Part shown: piece by piece, positions 10,991-20,243 of the stretch
How the letters are laid out: each line of letters begins with the position of its first letter
How positions within the stretch are numbered: the first letter of the stretch is position 1
DNA from: Desulfosarcina sp.
Lineage (GTDB): Bacteria > Desulfobacterota > Desulfobacteria > Desulfobacterales > Desulfosarcinaceae
DNA: 64,000 nucleotides
Direction of reading: 5' to 3'
Assembly (NCBI GenBank): GCA_014237405.1
Contig: JABZFO010000115.1
Span: forward strand, 1-64,000
Notes under the pieces: generated by a model
Seen by the model: only the letters and a program-made list of their open reading frames with translations
Told to the model about the DNA's origin: nothing
Database searches by the model: none
Position numbers and translations under genes: made by a program

Positions 10991-13870
10991 TCAGTCGCCT
11001 TTAACGATCACACACTGGGATCGCCGGCCGTCAACCTTAAGCGTCACCGGCAGCCCAAGCCGCGCATGAGCCACAAAGGTAGCATCGTTCAACCGGGGCA
11101 GCGCAGTCAGCCAGTCCCAGTCCATCCTGCCGCCGGCAGCTCTGGCAACGGTAATATAATTAATTCCCAGCGTGGTGATGTTGTGAAAAAAATGCGAGCC
11201 TTGGGACGGTTCGGCCACAAGCTTGTCCGACTCCGTTTCGACCATGGCGCCCACCCCCGAAATGTCGGCCCATGAAACGGGAATCCCCATCTCACGGGCA
11301 ATCTGAATGGTCTTACCCGGATCGAACACCTCCGGCTTTACAAAAATAATGTCCGCCATATCCTGTTTCTTGGCATTTCCCAGGGCTTTGCCGGAAAAAC
11401 AGAATGCTTCCTCCAATTCTTCTGGAGAAATGTTCACTTGCTCCAGTTCGGCCCGGGCAGTCATGGGCCGGAGCTGAAGAAAGGCAAACTGTTGCGGATG
11501 GTTGTCTTCACCGGTCAGGTTGACGGAGAACTCCATCTCTACCGGGCAGCCCATCCCCTGCTCTCCCAGTTCGAGCATATCCTTTAGAATGTCGGCCAGG
11601 GGAAACTCCCGGTACTTGAGGATGTGGGCAAAGGTGAGCACCCGCTGACCCGGAATATGAACCGTGTCGCGAATGCGATGCTCATCCGGCACGTAGGTGC
11701 TGGCAAGAAGCTGCAAGGGCAGTTCGTTTTCGGCCTCGGTCACCTCACGGTGCCACAGGTTCGCGGAATCGTTGGTTTCCAGGAAGTGGCAGGATCTTTC
11801 CATTTTGAGGGCATAAAAATTGCGCTGGGCGTTCTCAAGGATATCTTCCACGGTCGAGCGCTGGGGAAGCAACTGGGGGTGGGCCGGTGAAAACCGGAGC
11901 GTTTTCTCGCCCTCGACCACGGTTTTTCCCAACCCCATGGCAATGGTGACGATCCCTTCCTCGGGCTTCATCCGGGCAAAGGGATAGTAGTTATGGGACT
12001 GGGCAACACCGGAAATAGCCGGATAAAAACTATCGCCATATTGAGACCCAACCAGTTTTTGGATAATTACAGCCATCTGCTCTTCTTCCGTCCGGTGGCC
12101 CACCCGTTTTGAAAATGCCTTGGGTCCCTTGTAGTAGGTTGAGGCATAGACCAGCTTGATGGCATGAATCAGATGGTTCAGGCGCTGTTCCAGGTCCGGA
12201 CAGTCATTGGTAATCATGTAGGTGCGGTAAAGTCCGGCATAGGCCCTGAATTGGGCGTCCTCCAGCAGGCTGGAAGATCGGATGGCAAGCGGATACGTCA
12301 CCTGGGTCAGGTAGTCCCGCAGTTTCTCCTCGATCCACACGGGAAACATGCCGTTGGCGAAAAGATCGGCGATCTTCTCATCAGGCAGGTCCGTCTTGGA
12401 CAGGTAGCGAAGCTGGTTGTCCTCCACAAAGGACTCGAACCCGTCGGTGGTAATCACCAGGGTCTGGGGGACCAGAATATCCACCCCCTTGTATTTGGCG
12501 TACAGCTCCAGATTCTGGCGTAGCAGGGAAGCAACGAATGCCAATCCCCGGGCCTTTCCCCCCAGCGAGCCTTTTCCGATCTTGAAAAATTCCGTATCGA
12601 AATCCGCGTCGGCCGCATCGAAATCGGCAACGATCCCCTTCTGGCGCCGTTTGCGCCGGTCGGCAATGATTTCGACCAGATGACGGCGGTGGCTTTCCAC
12701 GTCTGAGAAGTCATCATCGCTGATGGGGCGAACCTCTGCGGCCAGCGCCATCTCGGTGCGGGCGAACAGCCAGCGCGAAAAATCGTTTCGTTTGCTGTGG
12801 TACCGGAAAGATTCCTCCGGTATGGTAAGCAAGTGCCGCTCCAACGCCTTCAGGTTGGAGGCGCGACCGATTTCCGATCCGTCGGGCAACCGAAAAACGA
12901 AATCACCGAAACCCAGGCGCTCCTTGAAAAACCGACGCACATCCTGGTGCAGGGTGTCTGAATTCTTGTCCACAAATGCGGCGGGGATAGGCTCCGCCTT
13001 CAGGGCATTGGCCGGCTCCGAACTGGTAAGCAGCAGTGGAATATCGAAACGCCGCTCCCGTACGTGTTTGAGAAAATCCACACCGGTAGTGTCGCTCAAG
13101 ACGCCGTTTCGTGGAAAGCGGACATCGGAGATAACCCCCAGCACGTTGGCTTCGAACCGCTCGTAAAGGGCCAGGGCCTCCTCGTAGTTTCCGGCTACCA
13201 TAATTTTCGGCCGGGCCCTCATGGTTACCAGCCGATGCTCTTCATTCAGGGTTCCTTCCATGACCGCCTGGGTCTGACTTACCAGTTCCCGGTAAAAAAT
13301 AGGTAACAGAGAGGAGATGTAATAGGGCGAGTCCTCCACAAAAAGGATGACCCGGACTCCCGCTGATGCGGTGTCCGTCTCCACGTTCATCAGGTCTTCG
13401 GCACTCTTGATCAGCGCCACCAGGATATCCGTATTGCCTGACCAGACAAAGGTCCGGTCGATTCCCGGGGCGCGGTCCGGCTTGCGTATTTCCGGAGAAG
13501 GAATGGTGTCGTGGGAAAGCAGGATGACCGGCAAATCCGGCGCCTTTTTCTTTATTTGATGACCTAGTGCGGCGGCCTCCATGTCCGAAAGTCGGGGCAT
13601 GGTGATGACCATATCAAAGGGTTTGTTGTCCAGGGTGGTAAGGGCCTGTTCGGCTGAAGAAACCCAGGTGAGGCGCGGAGGCTTGCTGAGGTTGAGTCCC
13701 CGGTACTCATTGACGATGCGCTCGGAGAGCCGGCAGTCCTCCTCCATGATCCAGGCGTCATAGGGTGTGGATACCAGCAGAATATTGCGCACCTTACGGG
13801 CCATCAGTTCGTGGAAAAGCTTGAACCGGGAATCGGCTTCGTTAAAGAATGGTTCTGTGTTCAATGCCAT
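10991..13870 (-). CDS. PEP synthase/PPDK N-terminal-domain protein with receiver-like N-terminal regions
   Basis: 959 aa: GKGSLGGKARGLAFVASLL, LAIRSSSLLEDAQFRAYAGLYRTYMI, AVIIQKLVGSQYG, TIAMGLGKTVVEGEKTLRFSP; receiver-like segments such as VRVILFVEDSPYYISSLLP. Confidence 0.75.
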   Translation of the reverse strand: MALNTEPFFNEADSRFKLFHELMARKVRNILLVSTPYDAWIMEEDCRLSERIVNEYRGLNLSKPPRLTWVSSAEQALTTLDNKPFDMVITMPRLSDMEAAALGHQIKKKAPDLPVILLSHDTIPSPEIRKPDRAPGIDRTFVWSGNTDILVALIKSAEDLMNVETDTASAGVRVILFVEDSPYYISSLLPIFYRELVSQTQAVMEGTLNEEHRLVTMRARPKIMVAGNYEEALALYERFEANVLGVISDVRFPRNGVLSDTTGVDFLKHVRERRFDIPLLLTSSEPANALKAEPIPAAFVDKNSDTLHQDVRRFFKERLGFGDFVFRLPDGSEIGRASNLKALERHLLTIPEESFRYHSKRNDFSRWLFARTEMALAAEVRPISDDDFSDVESHRRHLVEIIADRRKRRQKGIVADFDAADADFDTEFFKIGKGSLGGKARGLAFVASLLRQNLELYAKYKGVDILVPQTLVITTDGFESFVEDNQLRYLSKTDLPDEKIADLFANGMFPVWIEEKLRDYLTQVTYPLAIRSSSLLEDAQFRAYAGLYRTYMITNDCPDLEQRLNHLIHAIKLVYASTYYKGPKAFSKRVGHRTEEEQMAVIIQKLVGSQYGDSFYPAISGVAQSHNYYPFARMKPEEGIVTIAMGLGKTVVEGEKTLRFSPAHPQLLPQRSTVEDILENAQRNFYALKMERSCHFLETNDSANLWHREVTEAENELPLQLLASTYVPDEHRIRDTVHIPGQRVLTFAHILKYREFPLADILKDMLELGEQGMGCPVEMEFSVNLTGEDNHPQQFAFLQLRPMTARAELEQVNISPEELEEAFCFSGKALGNAKKQDMADIIFVKPEVFDPGKTIQIAREMGIPVSWADISGVGAMVETESDKLVAEPSQGSHFFHNITTLGINYITVARAAGGRMDWDWLTALPRLNDATFVAHARLGLPVTLKVDGRRSQCVIVKGD

Positions 13871-14255
13871 GGGTCAGCTACCTTCCCCGCGGTAAAAAAG
13901 CCGCAGGTGGAGCCATCCTTCACCTGTTGCGGCACTGCAAAACAATCGGCTATAGTTGAGGGCACTTCAAGATGTCAAGCAATTTATTGTCGCCATATCG
14001 TAACGGAAATCATTGCAAAAGGAAACCGCATGCCCTTGAAAGAAATCACAATAGCGGTTGTTTCCGCTTCCGTTGTCTGGTAACCTATTTAATGTATTAC
14101 GGTATTAACGGTTACCCGGTTGCATCGGCAACGCATTTATTAGTGCTGTTCAAGCCCCTTTTCACTATTGGTTTTAATAAAAGACGATCGGACGTGCCTG
14201 TTCCCTGAGAAATCGGCGGGGAAAGGGACCGACGTTACCGACTGGCGCGCTGAAC

Positions 14256-15537
14256 ATGACCAGGCAAACATCTTTGGACACCACAGACGCCAATGCATTG
14301 CTGCGATTATGGCGCAGTGTATTCCCCGTACCGCTACGTCCACGCACCGAAAAGGATCGCAAACGCTTTTTACGAAGCAACCTGATTCTGCATTTTCGGC
14401 CACCTGCCGTAAAAGAAAAGACATTGACATTCACCCTCTCCTGGGGGTTGGGCGGCATGGCGGCCACACTGGTGCTGCTGCAAATGGCCACTGGAATACT
14501 CTTGAAATTCATCTATGTACCCACACCGGTAGACGCCTATGCCTCGGTTCAAACGATCATAACCCAGGTGCCTTTTGGCCGACTCGTCCGCAATCTCCAC
14601 CACTGGTGCGCCAACCTTCTCGTGGTTATTTTGATGCTGCACATGCTTCGGGTCTTTTTTACCGGCGCCTTTCATAGCCCCCGGCAGTTTAACTGGATCA
14701 TCGGCCTTGTCCTTTTTACCATGGTACTGGCGGCGAATCTGTCCGGCTACCTGCTGCCCTACGACCAGCTGGCCTACTGGGCCGTCACCGTTATTACTGC
14801 CATGTTGGGCTATATTCCCGGCATCGGCGGCTGGCTGCATCGGGCCTTGGGAAATGGCGCAGAGTTGGGGCCCCAGACCTTGCCCTTTTTCTATTCCATG
14901 CACACGGCCGTGATCCCGGTCCTGCTGGTCGGCCTGATGGGGTTTCATTTTTGGCGAATCCGAAAGGCTGGCGGCCTTGTCGTGCCACGAAAATCATCCG
15001 AGCCAATGGACGAGATGCCAACCCGGATTCCGGTGGTCCCTCATCTGCTGGTAAGAGAAGTCTCCACGGCACTGGTGTTGACGGCGACAGTAGTGGTGCT
15101 TTCCATCTTTCTCGACGCCCCACTCTCAACACCGGCCAATCCGGGATTGAGTCCCAACCCGGTGCGGGCGCCATGGTATTTTGCCGGGCTTCAGGAGCTT
15201 TTGCTGCATGTTCATCCTGCCGTGGCCGTATCCGTGATTCCCCTTCTGTACGGCGATGGTCATCACCCCTGCCCTGATCGTGGTTGATGCCCTTGTCGTC
15301 AAAACAGCTCCATGGGCCGTTGGGATATCCCCCTTTGTCCGTGACGGCATCTTACCGCTACTGCTCTTATCGGTCTTGGCGGCTGGTTATGTGCTGGCCA
15401 TGAGAAAACGATTTTGTGCCACGCTGAACGAAACTGCCCAGTCACTGTTTGTGGTGATGGTTACCGCTCTGGCGGTGTTGACCGTTGTAGGCGTGTTTTT
15501 CCGTGGACCGTCCATGAAACTGATCTGGCCGATATGA
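14256..15537 (+). pseudogene. Cytochrome b (b6/subunit IV-type fused), frame-disrupted near 15258
   Basis: FGRLVRNLHHWCANLLVVILMLHMLRVFFTGAFHSPR, LSGYLLPYDQLAYWAV, PVRAPWYFAGLQELLLHVHP in frame 1; C-terminal helices MVITPALIVVDALVV...GVFFRGPSMKLIWPI in the next frame. Confidence 0.85.
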
Positions 15538-15549
15538 GGAAGGGCCACG

Positions 15550-16077
15550 ATGACAAGTCAGAAAACCCAACAATCCACTGAAAGCGCACAATCACCGGAA
15601 AACAACGCCCGTCGCAGCCTGCTTAACGGGCTGTGGCTGATCCTGAGTGGCCTTGCCCTGGCGGAGATCGCCTGGTTGATTGTATCCTTCTTGAGGCCGT
15701 TGAAATCAAAAGTCTCGTCTGGCCAACACGCCGCAATAATCGACGCCGGCCCGGCAGATCGGTTTATCCCCAACACAGTGACCGCCTTTCCACGGGGCCG
15801 ATTTTACCTGGCCTGCCTGGAAGACGGCGGTTTTCTGGCCCTCTCGCGCCGCTGCACCCATTTGGGCTGCACGGTGCCGTGGGACCCGGGAAAGGCACAG
15901 TTCGCCTGCCCCTGTCACGCGTCGGTGTTCGACATCCGCGGCGACGTGATCCAGTCCCCGGCCCCTCGGGCCCTGGACCGTTTCATCGTCTCCATTGAAA
16001 ACAACCGGGTGATCGTGGACACCAGCAGGCCGATCCAGCGAAGCGCGTTTCACAAAGAACAGGTGGTGTACAAATAA
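15550..16077 (+). CDS. Rieske [2Fe-2S] protein
   Basis: CTHLGCTVPW and CPCHASVFD motifs, N-terminal TM. Confidence 0.92.
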   Translation: MTSQKTQQSTESAQSPENNARRSLLNGLWLILSGLALAEIAWLIVSFLRPLKSKVSSGQHAAIIDAGPADRFIPNTVTAFPRGRFYLACLEDGGFLALSRRCTHLGCTVPWDPGKAQFACPCHASVFDIRGDVIQSPAPRALDRFIVSIENNRVIVDTSRPIQRSAFHKEQVVYK

Positions 16078-16090
16078 AGGATTCGAGGGA

Positions 16091-16243
16091 ATGAACATCG
16101 AACGTCCAACATCGAATGATGAATGTGAAAAGATAAAAACCGGATATTATGATGTGATAAAAGGAAATGGCTGTTGAATTTTCGGCATTTGGTAGTTGTT
16201 TCATTCAACGTTGGACGTTCGATGTTCGATGTTGGACGTTCAT
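16091..16243. repeat. STRR-armed inverted-repeat element
   Basis: Left arm atgaacatcgaacgtccaacatcgaatgatgaa, right arm ttcattcaacgttggacgttcgatgttcgatgttggacgttcat, about 75-nt core. Confidence 0.8.
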
Positions 16244-16372
16244 CTTTCAAAGACCCCTTGAACCCCTAACATATCCAGTATAACGAAGGATAAAATCGCC
16301 ATTACCATAACCCGCTGGAAAATCACAGGCATCGTCGCCACCCTGGTCATCATCCTCTCAATACCGCTTTAT

Positions 16373-18616
16373 ATGGTTCAAGAGAGGGCAAGGCGTTCTG
16401 CAGCAAAAGGAACCATACCGCCTGCCGCCGCCTTTGTGGGCAGCGAAGCCTGTCGGGACTGCCACCAAAGCGAGTATGACAAGTGGAAGGGTTCCCACCA
16501 CCAGTTGGCCATGGCCGTGGCATCGGACGAAACGGTCCTGGGAGATTTCGCCGATGCCGAGTTTCGCCATTTCGGCGTGACCACCCGGTTTTATAAAAAG
16601 GACGGCCGGTTCATGGTGGCCACCCAGGGGCCGCGGGGAGAAATGGGGGAGTTCGAAATCACCCACACCTTCGGCTGGTTTCCGCTGCAGCAGTACCTGA
16701 TCCCCTTTCCCGGCGGGCGACTCCAGTGCCTTCCCATTGCCTGGGATTCTCGGGAGAAGCGATGGTATCACCTGTACCCGAACCGTTCCCTGGCTGCCGA
16801 CGACTGGCTCTATTGGACCAATAACGCCCAGAACTGGAATGCCATGTGTGCCGAATGCCACTCCACGGACCTGCGCAAGAATTATAACCCGGACACAGAC
16901 ACCTATCGGACCGCCTGGTCGGAGATCAGCGTGGGGTGTGAAGCCTGCCACGGCCCGGGATCGGAGCATGTGGCCTGGGCACAGCTGCCGGAGATGGGGC
17001 GTCCGGACACGGTCAACACGGCCCTAACCGTTAAGACCAGCGAGCTTACCTCGGCCCGGCAGATCCAGCTGTGCGCCCCCTGCCACGCCCGCCGCATGTC
17101 CCTGGATGACAACATCCATGCCCACGCTGATTTTCTCGACTACGGCATCCCTCAACTGCTCAGCGAAGGCATGTACTTTCCCGACGGTCAAGTTCTGGAT
17201 GAGGTGTATGTCTACGGCTCCTTCATGCAGAGCAAAATGCACGCCCGGGATGTGCGCTGCAGCGACTGCCACGACGTACACAGCATCAGGCGGATCAAGG
17301 ACGGCAACGACCTGTGCCTCCAGTGCCACCGGGCGGCGATTTACGATACCAGGGATCACCACTTTCACAAAAAGGCGGGGGAACCGGGCGATCCGATCCG
17401 ATCCAACACCGGCGAGGTACTTTTCGATGTGGGCAGCGGCGCCCTCTGTGAGCAGTGCCACATGCCCGGCCGGAAATACATGGGTGTCGATTACCGCCCC
17501 GACCACAGTTTCCGCATCCCCCGGCCGGATTTGAGCCTCTCTTTGGACACACCCAATGCCTGCAACCGTTGCCATGTGAACAAAACAGTGAGGTGGTCGG
17601 TGGATGCCATGGCCAAGTGGTACGGAGAGAAAAAACGGCCTCACTATGGCACCATCCTGACCGCCGGGCGACAGCAGGATCCGGACGCGTTAGCCGCGCT
17701 GGTCCCTTTGGCCGGGGACCGGCTCTACCCGGCGATTGTCCGGGCGACAGCCCTGTCTCTGGCATCGTCCTATCCCGATGAGGCCGCGGTTAGCGCTCTC
17801 GAACGGGCCCTTTCCGACGAGTCGGCCATCCTTCGCCACACCGCGGTGAATCGACTCGTCATTCCGGACCCACAGCAACGAATTGCGCTTGTCGGGCCGC
17901 TGCTCTACGACCCGGTGCGGGCCGTGCGGATCGAAGCGGCCCGAAGTCTGGTCACGGCGGCACAAAGCGGTCTCGGAGCACCCCTTCGCAAACCCTACGA
18001 AAAGGCCCTGGCCGAATACGTCAAGGCCATGGAACGTAGCAGCGATTTTGCCGCATCCCGCCACAATTTGGGCAATCTATACGCCGATCTGGGACAGACG
18101 GACCGGGCCATCAGCCATTACCGTAAAGCCATCGATATCGACCGGCTCTTTTACCCGGCCAAGGTGAACCTTGCCATGCTTTACAATACTCAGGGCCAAA
18201 GAGATTTAGCCGAAGCATTGTTGCGGGACGTGGTGGACGAACACCCGAACCTATATGAAATTAAGTACTCCCTGGGCCTGCTGCTGGCGGAAAAAAAGGC
18301 GTTTGATGCGGCCGTCATTTACCTGGGCGATGCAGCCGCCGGTTTGCCCCAGCGCACCCGGATCCAGTACAACCTGGCGCTGCTGCTTAAGCGGCTCAAC
18401 CGAAAGGTGGAAGCGGAGACCGCCCTCAATCGGGCACTGACCGTGGACCCGAGCAATCCGGACTACCTTTACGCGTTGGCGGTCCTTTATATGGAATGGA
18501 ACCGGCTGGACGATGCCCTGAAGGTAGCGGTGCGACTGCGAGAAAACCACCCAAACCTTGCATTAGGTCACGATCTGGTTAATTATATTAAAAGTTCTAT
18601 TGCCATTAAAAAATAA
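16373..18616 (+). CDS. Multihaem cytochrome c with HEAT/TPR C-terminal region
   Basis: CxxCH motifs CRDCH, CAECH, CEACH, CAPCH, CSDCH, CLQCH, CEQCH, CNRCH; then TPRs (ASRHNLGNLYADLGQTDRAISHYRKAIDIDRLFYPAKVNLAMLYNTQGQ). In-frame TM-like ITRWKITGIVATLVIILSIPLY lies upstream of the ATG, so the true start is uncertain. Confidence 0.9.
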   Translation: MVQERARRSAAKGTIPPAAAFVGSEACRDCHQSEYDKWKGSHHQLAMAVASDETVLGDFADAEFRHFGVTTRFYKKDGRFMVATQGPRGEMGEFEITHTFGWFPLQQYLIPFPGGRLQCLPIAWDSREKRWYHLYPNRSLAADDWLYWTNNAQNWNAMCAECHSTDLRKNYNPDTDTYRTAWSEISVGCEACHGPGSEHVAWAQLPEMGRPDTVNTALTVKTSELTSARQIQLCAPCHARRMSLDDNIHAHADFLDYGIPQLLSEGMYFPDGQVLDEVYVYGSFMQSKMHARDVRCSDCHDVHSIRRIKDGNDLCLQCHRAAIYDTRDHHFHKKAGEPGDPIRSNTGEVLFDVGSGALCEQCHMPGRKYMGVDYRPDHSFRIPRPDLSLSLDTPNACNRCHVNKTVRWSVDAMAKWYGEKKRPHYGTILTAGRQQDPDALAALVPLAGDRLYPAIVRATALSLASSYPDEAAVSALERALSDESAILRHTAVNRLVIPDPQQRIALVGPLLYDPVRAVRIEAARSLVTAAQSGLGAPLRKPYEKALAEYVKAMERSSDFAASRHNLGNLYADLGQTDRAISHYRKAIDIDRLFYPAKVNLAMLYNTQGQRDLAEALLRDVVDEHPNLYEIKYSLGLLLAEKKAFDAAVIYLGDAAAGLPQRTRIQYNLALLLKRLNRKVEAETALNRALTVDPSNPDYLYALAVLYMEWNRLDDALKVAVRLRENHPNLALGHDLVNYIKSSIAIKK

Positions 18617-18628
18617 AAGGAGATCCCC

Positions 18629-19012
18629 ATGAAGTCCGTGAAATGGATCGTAATCATCTTGCTGTGTCTCTTTGTTTCTGGTAGCCTTAGCCCGCTTCCC
18701 GCCGTTGACGAGCAGCGACAGGCCTACGACCGGATGGTGGAAGAAGCCACCAGAGAGGCCGACGAATACCTGCAGGAAAAAGAGAACAAAATGCAAGCAA
18801 CGGAAGCGGAAGCCCAATCGAAGCAGGATGCAGCCCTTGCCGAGCGTATCCAGGCGGAGCAGGAACGCATCGAGGCGGAGATGGACGCTGTGCGTGGACG
18901 CGGCCTCGGTCCCACCTTCACCCAGGGCATGAAGGACAACCTGCTGCAGCAGCTGCAGGACAAGCTCACTCAGTTGATAAGCGATCCGCAAACCTACTTC
19001 GGGGAGCAATAA
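18629..19012 (+). CDS. Secreted coiled-coil hypothetical protein
   Basis: Signal-like N-terminus; Glu/Gln-rich helix; RBS aaggagatcc. Confidence 0.55.
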   Translation: MKSVKWIVIILLCLFVSGSLSPLPAVDEQRQAYDRMVEEATREADEYLQEKENKMQATEAEAQSKQDAALAERIQAEQERIEAEMDAVRGRGLGPTFTQGMKDNLLQQLQDKLTQLISDPQTYFGEQ

Positions 19013-19085
19013 TCGTCGATATCCTTACAATGAAAATGCTTCCCGGCTACACGCGCTTTCAACCTTCAACACGGCAAAGAAAAAA

Positions 19086-20237
19086 ATGATGAGATCTAAA
19101 ACACTATGCCTGATTGTCTGGTCACTGTTCCTGTTTGTCGCATGCAGCGAGGAAAAAAAGGCCCAGGCGCCGCCGCCCCCTGAAATATCCGTCATCGAAA
19201 CCCGCGCCCAGGACGTTTCCCTTTACCTGGAATTTGTGGGAGAGACCTCCGGATTGAAAGACATCGCCATCCGGGCCCGGGTGGAAGGTTTTCTGGAGGG
19301 GATCCATTTCCAGGAAGGTTCCGAGGTCAAAAAAGGCGCTCTGTTGTACACGCTTGAGAGCCAGCCTTTCGAAGAGAAGGTCGCCGCCAGGATGAGTGCC
19401 GTTGCCGTAGAGAAAACCATGTTGGCCAAAACCAAGGGGGACCTGGACCGGATCAAACCCCTGGCAGAGATTAATGCGGTCAGCCAGAGCGATCTGGATG
19501 AGGCCGTGGCCGCCTATGAAGCGACGCTTTCTTCCCTCGAGGCCGCCAAAGCCACATTAAGGGCAACGAAGATTGAACTCAGCTACACCAAGATCTACTC
19601 CCCCATTTCCGGAATCATCGGCAAGACAAAGGCCAAGGTGGGCGATTTTGTCGGTAAAGATCCAAACCCGGTTATTTTAAATACCGTCTCTCAGGTGGAC
19701 ACGATCCTGGTGACGTTTTTTATCACGGAAACCCAGTATCTGATCGTGGCCCGGGCGATCGCCAAAGCCGACCCGGAGGAGTTGGATGACCGTGAAGCAA
19801 ATCTGGAAATGATCCTGATCGACGGATCGGTGTATGAACACAAAGGTAAGTCCGACTTCGTGGACCGGGCGGTGGATACCACCACCGGCGCCATGCTGGT
19901 CCAGGCCTCTTTTCCCAACCCCGACAAACTGCTGCGACCCGGCCAGTTCGCCAAGGTGAGAATCAAAGGGCAGGAGGTCAAAGACGGCATCCTGATACCC
20001 CAGCGCTGCGTGATGGAGCTTCAGGGGCTGTTCAATGTGTTCGTGGTTGATGCGAGCAATAAAATCGAGACCCGGGAAATCACGGCCGGGGCGAAGGTCG
20101 GATCCTTCTGGCTGATCTCCGAAGGGCTCAAGCCCGGCGAGAAGGTGGTCTATGAAGGACTTCAGAAGGTAAAGGACGGGGCGACCGTCGACCCCAACGT
20201 CGTAGACGTGAAATCAACAGACCGGGGAAAAAAGTGA
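19086..20237 (+). CDS. RND efflux membrane fusion protein (AcrA family), lipoprotein-like
   Basis: LFVACSEEKK lipobox; VEGFLEGIHFQEGSEVKKGALLYTLESQPFE; VGDFVGKDPNPVILNTVSQVDTILVTFFITE. Confidence 0.9.
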   Translation: MMRSKTLCLIVWSLFLFVACSEEKKAQAPPPPEISVIETRAQDVSLYLEFVGETSGLKDIAIRARVEGFLEGIHFQEGSEVKKGALLYTLESQPFEEKVAARMSAVAVEKTMLAKTKGDLDRIKPLAEINAVSQSDLDEAVAAYEATLSSLEAAKATLRATKIELSYTKIYSPISGIIGKTKAKVGDFVGKDPNPVILNTVSQVDTILVTFFITETQYLIVARAIAKADPEELDDREANLEMILIDGSVYEHKGKSDFVDRAVDTTTGAMLVQASFPNPDKLLRPGQFAKVRIKGQEVKDGILIPQRCVMELQGLFNVFVVDASNKIETREITAGAKVGSFWLISEGLKPGEKVVYEGLQKVKDGATVDPNVVDVKSTDRGKK

Positions 20238-20243
20238 TCAGAC

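Noticed and set aside
16050-16250. ORF MKDERPTSNIERPTLNETTTK
   Set aside because: Spurious translation of the STRR-armed repeat.
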